From positions 1-42,980 of the forward strand of contig NZ_JAUYNW010000146.1 in the NCBI RefSeq assembly GCF_030698145.1: a DNA stretch of 42,980 bases, read 5' to 3'. The notes beneath the pieces are model-generated. The model worked only from the letters and a program-made list of their open reading frames with translations. It was not told where the DNA came from and made no database searches. A program made the position numbers and the translations under genes. This DNA is from Phenylobacterium sp. GTDB taxonomy: Bacteria > Pseudomonadota > Alphaproteobacteria > Caulobacterales > Caulobacteraceae. Of the stretch, positions 8,168 through 18,109 are shown in pieces (the stretch's first letter is position 1; every line of letters starts with the position of its first letter).

Positions 8168-9129
8168 TCGGCGCGCGCCGCCGGGTCGCGGCCGCCAAGG
8201 CCCGGCAGGCGGGCAAGGCGCTGATCGCGCCCGGCGGCTGGGTGTTCCTGGTCAACGACACCCACGACTTCCTGAGCTGGCAGTTCGGCTTGAAGCGCTG
8301 GTCGCGCGCCGAGCGCGACCGGGTCGCCGCTACCCTCGTCGAGCGCCAACGGCTGATCGGCCCCGCGCCCTATCTGATGCTCATCAGTCCCGAGAAGAGC
8401 GTCGCCTATCGCGAATGGCTGCCGATGGGCCTGGACCGACTGAAGCTCTCGCGACACCGTCCGGCGCTCGCCCTGACCGCCATGGCTCCCCGCGCAGTCA
8501 CCTATGTCGCCGATGCCTTCGAACGCCTGAAACGCCTCGGCCTGCTCTATTTCCGGGGCGACACCCACGTGAACTGGCTGGGTGCCTACCACCTCTACCG
8601 CATCGCCATCGAGGCTGTGCGCCTGGCCGGGATCGCGACCCATCCGCCCAAGACCTACGGCGAGATGCGCTCCTGGATCGCGGGGATGGAGGGCGACATC
8701 TATGTCCAGATCGACGAGGACCAGAAGGCCGAGTTCGAGGCCGAGGCCGCTCTCGGCCGGGCGCGCGGAACCATGCTGGAACTGACGATCGCACTTTCAA
8801 TCCGCGACGAGGAGGTCAAGGCCCGGACCGTCGAGATTCCGCCGGACTACGCGGAGATCTTCGATGGCCGCGAGCTCATCATCAAGGAGCAGGACGACAA
8901 GAGCCTGCCGACCGCCGTGGTGTTCCGCGACTCGACCGCCACACTCAGCATCGACTTCCTGGCCGAGCATTTCTCGCGGTCGGTCTATGTCTGGCACGAG
9001 GGCGACGTGGTCGCCGACTTCATCGAGCGAGAACGGCCCGACGTCGTGCTGCACTTCGTGGCCGAGCGATTCCTGGCCGTCTATCCGACAACGCAGCCGC
9101 TGAGTCGCCTGCCGCCGAAACCGGCCTGA
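8164..9129 (+). CDS. AlgX/AlgJ-like SGNH-hydrolase-fold protein (putative O-acetyltransferase)
   Basis: Starting at the TTG that overlaps the trpC stop, the 321-residue protein begins with a basic helix and then [10 protein letters not shown] at about 24-33, typical of the alginate O-acetylation AlgJ/AlgX family. Later family marks are [13 protein letters not shown] (D133, H135), V-F-R-D-S-T (S257) and a C-terminal [13 protein letters not shown]. By analogy with AlgX these could be the catalytic Asp, His and Ser. No signal peptide or transmembrane segment is visible, which is unusual because characterised relatives act in the periplasm. No MBOAT acyltransferase or polysaccharide gene lies nearby. 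The substrate is unknown. An in-frame ATG at 8083 would require a long overlap with trpC and is unlikely. Confidence 0.7.
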   Translation: MIGARRRVAAAKARQAGKALIAPGGWVFLVNDTHDFLSWQFGLKRWSRAERDRVAATLVERQRLIGPAPYLMLISPEKSVAYREWLPMGLDRLKLSRHRPALALTAMAPRAVTYVADAFERLKRLGLLYFRGDTHVNWLGAYHLYRIAIEAVRLAGIATHPPKTYGEMRSWIAGMEGDIYVQIDEDQKAEFEAEAALGRARGTMLELTIALSIRDEEVKARTVEIPPDYAEIFDGRELIIKEQDDKSLPTAVVFRDSTATLSIDFLAEHFSRSVYVWHEGDVVADFIERERPDVVLHFVAERFLAVYPTTQPLSRLPPKPA

Positions 9130-9173
9130 CCGGTCCGCGAAAGGCCTGAAATTTCAAGGATCAAGCCGGTAAC

Positions 9174-9202
9174 TTGACATTAACCGGGAACACCTAGAGA
9201 AC
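9174..9202 (+). promoter_or_regulatory. Candidate lexA promoter
   Basis: TTGACA at 9174-9179 is a perfect -35 hexamer. A -10 would fall at about 9197-9202, inside the LexA operator, with a 17-bp spacer; that hexamer (GAGAAC) is poor. Overlap of operator and promoter fits LexA repressing its own gene. Confidence 0.5.
9188..9202. promoter_or_regulatory. LexA operator (alphaproteobacterial SOS box) of lexA
   Basis: GAACACCTAGAGAAC has the form GAAC-N7-GAAC, the reverse complement of GTTC-N7-GTTC, the direct-repeat SOS box known in Caulobacter and Rhizobium. It lies 42 bp ahead of the lexA ATG, just downstream of a TTGACA -35 element. It is expected to give LexA autorepression. Confidence 0.88.
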
Positions 9203-9222
9203 ATTACCAACGTTTGCGCTTT

Positions 9223-9237
9223 GTTCTCCAAGGGCTC
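9223..9237. promoter_or_regulatory. Imperfect second SOS-box-like repeat before lexA
   Basis: GTTCTCCAAGGGCTC matches GTTC-N7-GTTC except for one base in the second half. It lies 7 bp upstream of the lexA ATG. It may be a weak second LexA site or chance. Confidence 0.25.
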
Positions 9238-9244
9238 GACTGCC

Positions 9245-9934
9245 ATGCTAACCCGTAAACAGCACGAACTTCTCATGTTCATCCATGAGCGGATCAAGGA
9301 AAGCGGCGTCTCGCCGTCCTTCGATGAGATGAAGGAGGCGCTGGACCTGGCGTCCAAGTCCGGCATCCATCGGCTGATCACCGCGCTCGAGGAGCGTGGC
9401 TTCCTGCGCCGCCTGCCACACCGGGCCCGCGCCCTGGAGGTGGTGAAGCTGCCGCAGCAGGCGACGACCACGGCCCCGCCCAAGGGCCGCTCCCCCTTCA
9501 AGCCGCAACTGGTGGAGGCCGGCCAGGCCGCCCCCATGGTGGCCAACGACACCCGCGACCTGCCCGTCCTGGGCAAGATCGCCGCCGGGACGCCAATCGA
9601 GGCGATCCAGCAGGAACGCGACCGCCTCCCCGTCCCCGAGACCATGCTGGGCGCCGGCGAGCACTTCGTGCTCGAGGTGCAGGGCGACTCGATGATCAAC
9701 GCCGGCATCCTCGACGGCGACTATGTGGTGATCCGCAAGACCGACGCCGCCAATTCCGGCGATATCGTCGTGGCCCTGATCATGGGCGAGGAAGCCACGC
9801 TCAAGCGCCTGCGTCGCAAGGGCGCCTCCATCGCGCTGGAGGCCTCGAACCCCGCCTACGAGACGCGGATCTTCGGTCCCGACCAGATTCAGGTCCAGGG
9901 CCGGCTGGTCGGCCTCATCCGCCGCTACCACTAA
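9245..9934 (+). CDS. lexA: LexA repressor, SOS response regulator and self-cleaving protease
   Basis: The 229-residue protein starts [20 protein letters not shown]. The winged helix-turn-helix occupies about residues 1-68, with the recognition helix around [14 protein letters not shown] linker follows, then the S24 peptidase domain. The cleavage site is A114-G115 (K-I-A-A-G-T-P), the nucleophile S149 (G-D-S-M-I-N-A-G) and the general base K187 (E-A-T-L-K-R-L). In damaged cells RecA filaments trigger cleavage at A-G and derepress the regulon. A longer frame upstream (from 9221) covers the operator region, so ATG 9245 is preferred. The last 20 bp overlap the 3' end of convergent comEC. Confidence 0.97.
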   Translation: MLTRKQHELLMFIHERIKESGVSPSFDEMKEALDLASKSGIHRLITALEERGFLRRLPHRARALEVVKLPQQATTTAPPKGRSPFKPQLVEAGQAAPMVANDTRDLPVLGKIAAGTPIEAIQQERDRLPVPETMLGAGEHFVLEVQGDSMINAGILDGDYVVIRKTDAANSGDIVVALIMGEEATLKRLRRKGASIALEASNPAYETRIFGPDQIQVQGRLVGLIRRYH

Positions 9935-11999
9935 GCGTCCAGGGGCGCTGGCCCCGCAGGTCCTGCGCCCAGACGATCCGCCACCCGCTGGGTTCCCGAT
10001 AGAGTTCGGCCGACCCACCGCGCGCGAAATCCGCCTGGGTAAGGGTCAGCGCGTTGGGGCAGGCCTGCGCCTCGCCCCGGACCACCACCACCTCGGCCCA
10101 GTCGCAAAATACCGGCAGCTTGCGGTCTATGGTCGAGGGCCGCCGGGTCATGATCGCCGCCACTCGGGGCGTCCTAGCGCCCTGACGGGGTGCGCAGGAC
10201 CAGCGATCGCAGTCATAGCTGCGGTCGCGGATCGCCAGGCCGTCCTCCGCAATCTCCAGGCCACGCCGCCGGGCCCACAGTTCGGCGGCGAACAGCTTGG
10301 CGTCGGGACGGAACAGAATGGCGTCGCCGCCTGACCGCACCGCCGCCGTCGATCCGTCGGCGGATATCCACAGATCCGGCGCAGGCGGGCGGGGATAGAG
10401 GGCCACGGCCAGGGCGAACGGCAGCCCGACCCAGCGCAGCGGCCCCTTCCAGAGGCACAGCCAGAGGATACCCAGGAACGCCGCCGCCAAGGTCCAGTCC
10501 GGCGCGCTGGCGATGGTGAGCTGCGCGCCCGGGAGCGCGGCCGCGGTCGCGGCGATGCGGTTCATGGCGTCGATAGCGAGATCGGCCGCCGAGAGCGGGG
10601 CGGCGCCGAGCCCCAACGGGGTCAGGACGGCGCCCACGGCCAGGGCCGGCATCATCAGGAACGAGGAGATCGGCGCGACTAGCAGGTTGGCCGCCAGGCC
10701 GAAGGTGGCCACCCGGTTGAAGTGCTGCATGGCGAAGGGTCCGGTGGCCAGTCCCGCCACGAAACTCGCGCCCAGGCTGGCGGCGGTCCAGACGCCGACC
10801 GCCTGGACCGCGCGAATCGGCCAGGGGGTGTTGATCTCCTTGACGGCGCGGGGCCAGGCCTCCGCCAGGGCCACCAGCGCCGCGGTCGCGGCGAACGACA
10901 TCTGGAAGCCGGGCTCCGAGACCGCTTCCGGGTGCAGGATAAGGATGCCGAGGGCCGCGATGGCCAAGGTGCGCAGGCTGATCGCCTGGCGGTCGACCAG
11001 GATCGCGCCGAAAGCCGCCGCCGCCGTGATGGCCGCGCGTTGGGCCGGGCTCGGCGCGCCCGACAGCACCAGATAGGCCAGCACCGCGGCGAAACCCGCC
11101 AGGGCCGCGACCTTCTTCGAGGAGATGCGCAGCGCCGCCCACGGCCAGGCGGCGATCAGCAATCGCATCAGGGCGAAGGTGAAGCCGCCGACGATGGCCA
11201 TGTGCAGGCCCGAGATGGAGACGATGTGGGCCAGGCCGGACGCCCGCAGGGCCTCGACCTGTTCGCGGGGGATGAAGGCCTCGTGGCCGGTGACCATGGC
11301 CGCCGCCAGGCCGCCGCTTTCCACGCCCATCTCGGCGACGATCTGCCGGGCCAGCGACCAACGCGCGGCGTTGACCCGCATTTCCCAGTCCAGAAGCCAG
11401 GGCGGCGGCGCGGCCTCGATCTCGCGGACGGGGGTCAGGGCGAAGCCCACCCCGCCGATCCCGTCGAAGAAAGCGTCGCGGGCGAAGTCGTAGGAGCCGG
11501 GACTGGCCGGCGGCGGCGGCGCGTTCAGCATGCCCCTCAGGCGGATGGCGGTCCCGGGCGCAGGCAACGGGTCGTCGTCCTGCAGGGTCACGCGGGCCCG
11601 GATCGGCGTCGCCTGGGGCTCCAGGCCGCTGACCCGGATCGGGGCGATCACGACGCGGGGCCCTCCCTGCCCGGGGCTGACCACATCGACCACGAATCCC
11701 TCGAGGGTTATGACACCGGTCGCGGCGGGTGTGATCGGCGCGCGGACGGCCTGGGCGCGCAGCTTGCCGGCGGCGAAACCGCCAAGGCCGAAGGCCGTCA
11801 GGACCAGCAGGACCGTCAGGGTGCGGCGTGGGCTCCACTGGACCGCAGCGATCAGAAGAGCGGCGGCCGCCAGCGCCAAAAGCGCCACCAGGGTCAGGGG
11901 TTCAGCCGGCAGGGCGAGATAGAACGCGGCCCCAGTTCCGAAGGCGACGGGCGTCCAAAGGGTCCAGCGATCGGTCTGGGCGCGCGCCTGATCGGCCAC
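9915..11999 (-). CDS. comEC: ComEC/Rec2 family DNA-uptake channel protein
   Basis: A polytopic inner-membrane protein of about 694 residues. It has N-terminal hydrophobic helices, a DUF4131 OB-like domain ([12 protein letters not shown]), and the Competence domain with [15 protein letters not shown] and about eight further helices. ComEC carries single-stranded DNA across the inner membrane during transformation. The C-terminal part lacks the metallo-beta-lactamase motif HxHxDH found in Bacillus-type ComEC, so any nuclease function of that domain is doubtful. The start is uncertain: GTG 11999 keeps it clear of the gltX promoter, but the frame is open to 12188, which would overlap gltX. The 3' end overlaps lexA by 20 bp. 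Confidence 0.87.
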   Translation of the reverse strand: MADQARAQTDRWTLWTPVAFGTGAAFYLALPAEPLTLVALLALAAAALLIAAVQWSPRRTLTVLLVLTAFGLGGFAAGKLRAQAVRAPITPAATGVITLEGFVVDVVSPGQGGPRVVIAPIRVSGLEPQATPIRARVTLQDDDPLPAPGTAIRLRGMLNAPPPPASPGSYDFARDAFFDGIGGVGFALTPVREIEAAPPPWLLDWEMRVNAARWSLARQIVAEMGVESGGLAAAMVTGHEAFIPREQVEALRASGLAHIVSISGLHMAIVGGFTFALMRLLIAAWPWAALRISSKKVAALAGFAAVLAYLVLSGAPSPAQRAAITAAAAFGAILVDRQAISLRTLAIAALGILILHPEAVSEPGFQMSFAATAALVALAEAWPRAVKEINTPWPIRAVQAVGVWTAASLGASFVAGLATGPFAMQHFNRVATFGLAANLLVAPISSFLMMPALAVGAVLTPLGLGAAPLSAADLAIDAMNRIAATAAALPGAQLTIASAPDWTLAAAFLGILWLCLWKGPLRWVGLPFALAVALYPRPPAPDLWISADGSTAAVRSGGDAILFRPDAKLFAAELWARRRGLEIAEDGLAIRDRSYDCDRWSCAPRQGARTPRVAAIMTRRPSTIDRKLPVFCDWAEVVVVRGEAQACPNALTLTQADFARGGSAELYREPSGWRIVWAQDLRGQRPWTLSGSGG

Positions 12000-12102
12000 C
12001 CATGTTGCGATGCGGCGAAAGCTAGGACCGGCGCGAAACCTCGTGCTAAGACGCGGCGCGCGCTCTCGCGGCGCAACGTCCTGACCCAAGACCTGAGTAT
12101 CG

Positions 12103-13506
12103 ATGCCCGACCGTCCCGTCGTCACCCGTATCGCCCCCTCGCCCACTGGCGCGATGCATATAGGCACGGCCCGGACGGCGCTTTTCAACTGGCTTTATGC
12201 ACGTCATACGGGCGGCAAGTTCCTGTTGCGCGTCGAAGACACCGATCGCGAGCGTTCCACCGAGGCCGCCGTCCAGGTGATCTTCGAGGGCATGAAGTGG
12301 CTGGGCCTCGACGTCGACGCCGAGCCGGTCTTCCAGTTCGCCCGCGCCGACCGCCACGTCCTGGCCGCCCAGGACCTGCTGGCCGGGGGCCGCGCCTACC
12401 GCTGCTACATGAGCGTCGAGGAGACCGCCGCCGAGCGCGAGATCGCCCGCGCCGAAGGCCGGGCCATCCGGTCGCCCTGGCGCGACGCAGAGGCCAATTT
12501 CAACGACCGCCCCTATGTGATCCGCTTCAAGGGTCCGCAGGACGGTGAGACCATCGTCCACGACCGGGTGAAGGGCGACGTCTCCTTCAAGAACAAGGAC
12601 CTCGACGACCTGATCCTGCTGCGCACGGACGGGACGCCCACCTACAACCTGGCCGTCGTGGTCGACGACCACGAGATGGGGATCACCCACGTGATCCGCG
12701 GCGACGATCATCTGAATAATGCCGCGCGCCAGACCCTGATCTATGAGGCCCTTGGCTGGGACGTGCCCACCTGGGCCCACCTGCCGATGATCCACGGCCC
12801 CGACGGCGCCAAGCTTTCCAAGCGTCACGGCGCCCAGGCGGTCAGCGAATTCGCCGACATGGGCTACCTGCCCGAGGCCATGCGCAACTATTTGGCCCGC
12901 CTCGGCTGGGGGCACGGCAATGACGAGCTCTTCTCCGACGAGCAGGCCATCTCCTGGTTCGAGCTCGAGGACGTGGTCGGCGCCCCGGCCCGGCTGGACT
13001 GGGACAAGCTCAACCACATCAACAACCACTACCTGCGTCTGGCCGACATCGACCGGCTGGCCGATCTGGCGACCGTTGTCCACAAGAGCCGCGACCTGCA
13101 CCTGGCGGACGGCGACCGGGCCACCCTGGTCCGCACGATTCCGCTGGTCCGCGACGGCGCCAAGACGACCCTGGAACTGGCCGACGCCACCGTGTTCGCG
13201 CTTAGGCGCCGGCCGCTGGAGCTGCCGGAGAAGATCATCGGGCTGCTGACCGACGAGACCCGAGCGCGGATGTCGCGCCTGCGCGATCACCTCGCCACGC
13301 AGGATCCCTGGGCGGTTGCGGACCTCGAGGCCGCCCTGCGCGGCTTCGCCGAGGGCGAGGGCGTCGGCCTGGGCAAGATCGGCCCGGCGCTGCGCGGTAT
13401 GCTGTCGGGCGGAGCCCCGGCGCCTGACCTCGCGGGAGCCTTGGTAAGCCTCGGAAAAGAAGAAAGTTTAAGCCGCCTCGACGATGCGCTTTCACCAGCG
13501 GCGTAA
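12103..13506 (+). CDS. gltX: Glutamyl-tRNA synthetase
   Basis: A 467-residue class I aminoacyl-tRNA synthetase that charges tRNA-Glu, and possibly tRNA-Gln before amidation. The N-terminus carries R-I-A-P-S-P-T-G-A-M-H-I-G-T, the HIGH signature, and K-L-S-K-R-H-G occurs at about residues 237-243 as the KMSKS loop. The anticodon-binding helical domain fills the C-terminal half. Length is normal. It is divergent from comEC, and gltA follows on the same strand after 54 nt. Alphaproteobacteria often carry two GltX paralogs; a second one would lie outside the window. Confidence 0.96.
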   Translation: MPDRPVVTRIAPSPTGAMHIGTARTALFNWLYARHTGGKFLLRVEDTDRERSTEAAVQVIFEGMKWLGLDVDAEPVFQFARADRHVLAAQDLLAGGRAYRCYMSVEETAAEREIARAEGRAIRSPWRDAEANFNDRPYVIRFKGPQDGETIVHDRVKGDVSFKNKDLDDLILLRTDGTPTYNLAVVVDDHEMGITHVIRGDDHLNNAARQTLIYEALGWDVPTWAHLPMIHGPDGAKLSKRHGAQAVSEFADMGYLPEAMRNYLARLGWGHGNDELFSDEQAISWFELEDVVGAPARLDWDKLNHINNHYLRLADIDRLADLATVVHKSRDLHLADGDRATLVRTIPLVRDGAKTTLELADATVFALRRRPLELPEKIIGLLTDETRARMSRLRDHLATQDPWAVADLEAALRGFAEGEGVGLGKIGPALRGMLSGGAPAPDLAGALVSLGKEESLSRLDDALSPAA

Positions 13507-13560
13507 GGCGTTATAAGGCACGCCGAACAGGCGTTTTATTTTCATGCGGAAGGGGATGGC

Positions 13561-14841
13561 ATGGGCGATACGGCGAAAGTGAGCTTTGACGGGAAGACCG
13601 TCGAGCTGCCGATCCTGAGGGGCACCGATGGCCCGGCGGTCGTGGATATCCGAAAGCTCTACGCCGAAGCCGACGTCTTCACCTACGACCCGGGCTTCAC
13701 CTCCACGGCGTCGTGCGAGAGCAAGATCACCTTCATCGACGGCGATGCGGGGGTCCTCCTCCACCGCGGCTATCCGATCGACCAGCTGGCCGAGCAATCG
13801 AGCTTTCTGGAGGTCTGCTATCTCCTGCTGAACGGCGAACTGCCGAACGCCAAGGAGTTCGAGAAGTTCAACCACAACATCACCTATCACACGATGCTGC
13901 ATGAGCAGTTCGATAGGTTTTTCATGGGCTTCCGTCGGGACGCCCACCCGATGGCGATCATGGTCGGCGCCGTCGGCGCCCTGTCGGCCTTCTATCACGA
14001 CAGCACCAATGTGGATGATCCCGAGCAGCGGATGATCTCGTCGCACCGGCTGATCGCCAAGATGCCGACGATCGCCGCGCGCGCCTTCAAGTACTTCCGT
14101 GGCCAGCCCTTCGTGCACCCGCGCAACGACCTCTCCTACTCGGAGAACTTCTTGCGCATGTGCTTCTCAGTGCCTGCCGAGGACTGGAAGCCCAACCCGG
14201 TCCTGACCCGCGCCATGGACCGCATCTTCATCCTGCACGCCGATCACGAGCAGAATGCGTCAACCTCGACCGTCCGCCTGGCCGGTTCGTCGGGGGCCAA
14301 CCCGTTCGCCTGCATCGCGGCCGGCATCGCCTGCCTCTGGGGCCCCAGCCATGGCGGCGCCAACGAAGAGGCGCTGAACATGCTCAAGGAGATCGGCACC
14401 GTCGATCGCATTCCCGAGTATGTCCAGGGCGTGAAGGATCGCCGCTATCGGCTGATGGGCTTCGGCCACCGGGTCTACAAGAACTACGATCCGCGCGCGA
14501 CCGTGATGCAGAAGACCTGCCACGAGGTCTTGGCCGAGGTGGGCAACACCGACGACCCGCTGCTGAAGGTCGCCATGGAGCTCGAAAAGGTCGCCCTGAG
14601 CGATCCGTACTTCGTCGAACGCAAACTCTATCCGAACGTCGACTTCTACTCGGGCATCACCCTGCGCGCCCTGGGCTTCCCGCCCGAGATGTTCACCGTG
14701 CTGTTCGCCCTGGCCCGCACCGTGGGCTGGATCTCGCAGTGGAAGGAAATGATCGAGGATCCGTCGCAGAAGATCGGCCGCCCGCGGCAGATCTACACCG
14801 GCGCTCCCGCCCGCGACTACACGGCGGTCGACAAGCGCTAA
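13561..14841 (+). CDS. gltA: Citrate synthase
   Basis: It condenses oxaloacetate and acetyl-CoA in the first step of the TCA cycle. The 426-residue protein belongs to the long, Gram-negative hexameric type, with a small N-terminal beta domain. The catalytic residues are H264 ([15 protein letters not shown]), H303 ([14 protein letters not shown]) and D361 ([10 protein letters not shown]), close to E. coli GltA numbering. A purine-rich GGAAGGGG lies 6 nt before the ATG as ribosome binding site. It is convergent with lpxB, and the stop codons overlap in CTAA. Confidence 0.97.
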   Translation: MGDTAKVSFDGKTVELPILRGTDGPAVVDIRKLYAEADVFTYDPGFTSTASCESKITFIDGDAGVLLHRGYPIDQLAEQSSFLEVCYLLLNGELPNAKEFEKFNHNITYHTMLHEQFDRFFMGFRRDAHPMAIMVGAVGALSAFYHDSTNVDDPEQRMISSHRLIAKMPTIAARAFKYFRGQPFVHPRNDLSYSENFLRMCFSVPAEDWKPNPVLTRAMDRIFILHADHEQNASTSTVRLAGSSGANPFACIAAGIACLWGPSHGGANEEALNMLKEIGTVDRIPEYVQGVKDRRYRLMGFGHRVYKNYDPRATVMQKTCHEVLAEVGNTDDPLLKVAMELEKVALSDPYFVERKLYPNVDFYSGITLRALGFPPEMFTVLFALARTVGWISQWKEMIEDPSQKIGRPRQIYTGAPARDYTAVDKR

Positions 14842-15995
14842 GCGCGTTGCGCCAAGAGCTTTAGAACGGCCTCCGCGGCGGCCTCCGAGGGATCGGGGCC
14901 GCCGCGACCCATTTTGTCGAGCGCCGCGTACTGGGCCTCGATCTGCAGGTAGCGCATGCCGGGCACGTCCAGCCGCTCGGCCACGGCCTGGGCCAGGGCC
15001 TCGCCATTGCAGGCGTCCTGCATGAATTCCGGCGCCACGAAGTCCTCGGCGGCGATGTTGAACAGCGTGATGTAGGGCGGCTTGAACATCCGCTTCAGCA
15101 CGGCATAGGTGAAGGCGCCCAGGCGGTAGCCCACCACCATCGGCACGCCGGCCAGGGCCAGTTCCATCGTCACGGTGCCCGAACACGCCAAGGCGACCGT
15201 GGCGGCCTTCATGGCGTCCAGCTTGGCGTCTTCGCCCTCGACGATCAGCGCCCAGCCGCCGGCCTGGGCCTTCACCGCCTCGGCGACGGTGGGCGCGGCC
15301 GGGATCACCACGGCGAGGTCGGGCCGCTGCGCCTTCAAGCGCGCCACCGCGTCGGCGAAGGCCGGCAGGACACGGGCGATCTCGCTGGGGCGGCTGCCCG
15401 GCAGCACCAAGAGGACGGGCGCATCGGGCGCGATCCCCAGGTCATCGCGCAAGCGCGCGCCGTCGGCGCCGCTGAAATCCACATTGAGCGCCGAGTTGCC
15501 GACGAAGGTCACCGGCAGGCCCTCGGCCTCGAAGTACGGCGCGTCAAACCTGTGGATCGAGAGCAGGTGGTCGACGGTGGCGGCCAGGGTCTTGGCGCGG
15601 CCCGGCCGGGTCGCCCAGACCTGCGGTCCCACATACTTCACGATCGGCAGGTCCGGCCACCGGGCCTTCAGCCCCTGGGCGACGCGCAGGGTGAAGCCCC
15701 AGGAGTCGATCAGGATGGCCACGTCGGGCTTTTCGCGCTCGGCCAGGGCGATGGTGTCCTTGACCCGGGCGACCACCCGACGATAGGCCAGAAGGCCCTC
15801 CAGCAGGCCCAGGATCGATATTTCGGCCATGTCAAAGGGGCTCTGGACCCCTTCCGCCGCCATCTTTGCGCCGCCGACGCCGACGAAACGCGCCTGGCCG
15901 CCCAGCCTGCGCCGCAAGGCCTGGGCCAGGCCCGCCCCGCGGTCGTCCCCGGAGGCCTCTCCGGCCACCAGCATGACGCACAGCGGCTGGGTCAC
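14838..15995 (-). CDS. lpxB: Lipid-A-disaccharide synthase
   Basis: A 385-residue GT19 glycosyltransferase that joins UDP-diacylglucosamine to lipid X to give the lipid A disaccharide phosphate, at the inner face of the inner membrane. It opens with the conserved V-A-G-E-A-S-G-D glycine-rich loop, and in the middle carries [24 protein letters not shown] and [13 protein letters not shown] follow as donor-binding motifs. The GTG start overlaps the lpxI stop in GTGA. It is the last gene of the long minus-strand envelope block and converges on gltA. Confidence 0.96.
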   Translation of the reverse strand: MTQPLCVMLVAGEASGDDRGAGLAQALRRRLGGQARFVGVGGAKMAAEGVQSPFDMAEISILGLLEGLLAYRRVVARVKDTIALAEREKPDVAILIDSWGFTLRVAQGLKARWPDLPIVKYVGPQVWATRPGRAKTLAATVDHLLSIHRFDAPYFEAEGLPVTFVGNSALNVDFSGADGARLRDDLGIAPDAPVLLVLPGSRPSEIARVLPAFADAVARLKAQRPDLAVVIPAAPTVAEAVKAQAGGWALIVEGEDAKLDAMKAATVALACSGTVTMELALAGVPMVVGYRLGAFTYAVLKRMFKPPYITLFNIAAEDFVAPEFMQDACNGEALAQAVAERLDVPGMRYLQIEAQYAALDKMGRGGPDPSEAAAEAVLKLLAQRA

Positions 15996-16834
15996 GGCGT
16001 GTCCGGCGGCTCCACGCCGATCACGAAGAGGCCGAGCTCATCGGCCAGTTCGATCACCGCCTCGCGGTCGAGGACCAGGAGGCGTCCGGTTTCACCGGCG
16101 ATGCCCGCCAGGCCCGCCTCAGCGGCGCGCCGGATGGTGTTGAGGCCGATGGTAGGCAGGTCGATGCGGGTTTCCTGGATGGGCTTGGGCGCCTTGGCGA
16201 GCACCCCGCGCGGGGCGTCCGGCGCGCCGCGTACGGCCGGCGACAGATGCGCCACCCGGCCCAGCATGGCGTCGGTGCCCTCCTGCGCCTCGACGGCCAG
16301 CACCAGGCCGTCGCAGACGACGGCCCCCTGCCCCACGTCCAGGCGGCCGATCTCGCGGGCCACGTGCAGGGCCTGTTGCACGTCTATCATCTGCTCTTCG
16401 GTGGGTGTGACCGCGCCCAGGGGTCCGGCAGGAAGGGTCAGGTCGCCCATCACCTCGTGAGCGCCCTCGACAGCGAAGCCTTCCTTCTCGAACTCGCCCA
16501 TCAGGGCGCGCAGAAGGGCGTCGTCGCCCTTCCGGGCCGCCGCGATCACCGCCGGCAAAGCCAGCAGGCCGCGCATGTCGGGCGCCAGATTGCGGAAATC
16601 GGGGCGGTCGACGTTACCGACCAAGGTCACGGCGCGGCATCCCGCTCGCTTCAGCGCCTTGAAGCACTTGCCGAGCTCGGCCACGCCGATGTCGGCGCCG
16701 GGAAAGCGGGCGATCTCCGCGCCCGCGAAACCCTTCAGGCGCACAATGAAAAAGGGCCGGCCCGCCTGCTGGCAGTGTTCGGCGATCTCGACCGGAAGGG
16801 TCCCGCCGCCAGCGATCAGTCCAAGCTTCTGCAT
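15992..16834 (-). CDS. lpxI: UDP-2,3-diacylglucosamine pyrophosphatase LpxI
   Basis: A 280-residue protein of the DUF1009/LpxI family, starting MQKLGLIAGGGTLPVEIAEH. It hydrolyses UDP-2,3-diacylglucosamine to lipid X and UMP, the step done by unrelated LpxH in E. coli. LpxI was first characterised in Caulobacter crescentus. The glycine-rich start, the V-T-L-V-G-N-V-D-R-P-D-F segment and the late I-D-L-P-T-I-G-L-N-T motif are family marks. Its position between lpxA and lpxB is the position used by alphaproteobacteria. The stop overlaps the lpxB start, and 10 nt separate it from lpxA. Confidence 0.95.
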   Translation of the reverse strand: MQKLGLIAGGGTLPVEIAEHCQQAGRPFFIVRLKGFAGAEIARFPGADIGVAELGKCFKALKRAGCRAVTLVGNVDRPDFRNLAPDMRGLLALPAVIAAARKGDDALLRALMGEFEKEGFAVEGAHEVMGDLTLPAGPLGAVTPTEEQMIDVQQALHVAREIGRLDVGQGAVVCDGLVLAVEAQEGTDAMLGRVAHLSPAVRGAPDAPRGVLAKAPKPIQETRIDLPTIGLNTIRRAAEAGLAGIAGETGRLLVLDREAVIELADELGLFVIGVEPPDTP

Positions 16835-16844
16835 GGAGGCCAGC

Positions 16845-17642
16845 CTAGACCTCGCGTTCGGGCAAGCACAGGGGGCGACTTGCGTCGGCGCGGATGAAGT
16901 CGATGATCTCCATCACCTCCGGCGAGTCCGAATAGGTCTCCTCCGTGTCGTCGAGGCGCTCCTGGAAGGTGCCTTCGTCGGCGAACATCATGCGGTAGGC
17001 CGCGCGCATGGTGTTGATGGTCTCGCGGCTGAAGCCGCGGCGCTTCAGGCCCACCAGGTTCAGGCCCTCGAGGTGGGCGTGGTTGCCCCAGACCGAGCCG
17101 TAGGGGATGACGTCCTTCACGACCGCCGCCAGGCCGCCGATCATCGCGTGGCGGCCGATGCGGATGCGCTGGTGCACCGCGGCCAGGCCGCCCAGGATCA
17201 CGAAGTCGCCGACCTCGCAGTGACCGCCCAGGGTCGCCTGTTTGGTCAGGATCACATTGTCGCCGACCATGCAGTCGTGGCCGATGTGGCACTCGATCAT
17301 GTAGAGGCCGTCGGATCCGATTTGGGTCAGGCCGCCGCCGCCCACCGTCCCGGTGTTCATCGTCGAATGTTCGCGGATCAGGTTGCGGTCGCCGATCACC
17401 AGGCGAGTCGGTTCGCCCTGATAGGCCGTGTGCTGCGGCGGTCCGCCCAGCACCGCGAACGGATAGACTACGTTGTCGACGCCGATCTGGGTGTGGCCAT
17501 CGATCACCACGTGGGAGACCAGCCTGACCCGCGCGCCCAGCTTCACGTTGGGCCCGACGGTGCAGAACGGCCCGATGCTCACCCCGTCGGCCAGCTCGGC
17601 CTTGGGATCGACGATGGCGGTGGGATGGACGTCGATGCTCAC
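16845..17642 (-). CDS. lpxA: UDP-N-acetylglucosamine acyltransferase
   Basis: The first lipid A enzyme transfers a 3-hydroxyacyl chain from acyl carrier protein to UDP-GlcNAc. From the GTG at 17642 the 265-residue protein begins [20 protein letters not shown] and runs through left-handed beta-helix hexapeptide repeats. It includes [11 protein letters not shown], whose first histidine is the usual catalytic base, and ends in the helical C-terminal domain (R-R-G-F-S-R-E-T-I). The frame is open far upstream, but that part runs through fabZ in another frame. GTG is supported by the conserved start and by the GTGA overlap with the fabZ stop. Confidence 0.95.
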   Translation of the reverse strand: MSIDVHPTAIVDPKAELADGVSIGPFCTVGPNVKLGARVRLVSHVVIDGHTQIGVDNVVYPFAVLGGPPQHTAYQGEPTRLVIGDRNLIREHSTMNTGTVGGGGLTQIGSDGLYMIECHIGHDCMVGDNVILTKQATLGGHCEVGDFVILGGLAAVHQRIRIGRHAMIGGLAAVVKDVIPYGSVWGNHAHLEGLNLVGLKRRGFSRETINTMRAAYRMMFADEGTFQERLDDTEETYSDSPEVMEIIDFIRADASRPLCLPEREV

Positions 17643-18109
17643 GGGGTCTCCACCAGCATGGCGGCGAACTCGCACTCGGCGGCGGTCTTGTCCCCCACCA
17701 GCGCCTTGCCCTCGAACTTGAACAGTCCGCCGCGGGCGCGCACGACGCGCACGTTCATGCGCAGCACGTCGCCGGGCCGCACCGGCGCGCGGAACCGGCA
17801 ATTGTCCAGCGAGGTGAAGAAGATGGTCTTTCCCGCACGATCGACATTCAGCGACTTCGACATCAGCACCGCCCCGGTCTGGGCCATGGCCTCGACGATC
17901 AGGACGCCCGGCATGACCGCGTAGTCGGGAAAATGACCCTGGAAATAGGGCTCGTTGATGGTGACGCACTTGATGCCGACGATGGATTCGCTCGGCCGGT
18001 ACTCCTCGGCCCGGTCCACCAGCAGAAACGGATAGCGATGCGGGATCCGCGCCAGGATCTCGGTGATGTCGATGGAGGTCTGCGCCTCGACGACGGTGGC
18101 CTCGCTCAT
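17639..18109 (-). CDS. fabZ: 3-hydroxyacyl-ACP dehydratase FabZ
   Basis: A 156-residue hot-dog-fold enzyme that removes water from 3-hydroxyacyl-ACP in fatty acid elongation. The active-site histidine is H59 in F-Q-G-H-F-P and the glutamate E73 in [12 protein letters not shown]. The [11 protein letters not shown] start is canonical. It stands between lpxD and lpxA, and both junctions are 4-nt overlaps. This arrangement is thought to balance use of hydroxyacyl-ACP between lipid A and phospholipid synthesis. Confidence 0.97.
   Translation of the reverse strand: MSEATVVEAQTSIDITEILARIPHRYPFLLVDRAEEYRPSESIVGIKCVTINEPYFQGHFPDYAVMPGVLIVEAMAQTGAVLMSKSLNVDRAGKTIFFTSLDNCRFRAPVRPGDVLRMNVRVVRARGGLFKFEGKALVGDKTAAECEFAAMLVETP

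Noticed and set aside
9120..9134. ACCGG-CCTGA-CCGGT hairpin after the AlgX-like gene
   Set aside because: Only a 5-bp stem with no U run; too weak for a terminator.
10722..12548. 608-codon plus-strand frame
   Set aside because: Antisense to comEC and running into gltX in another frame; Arg/Gly/Gln-rich, no domain.
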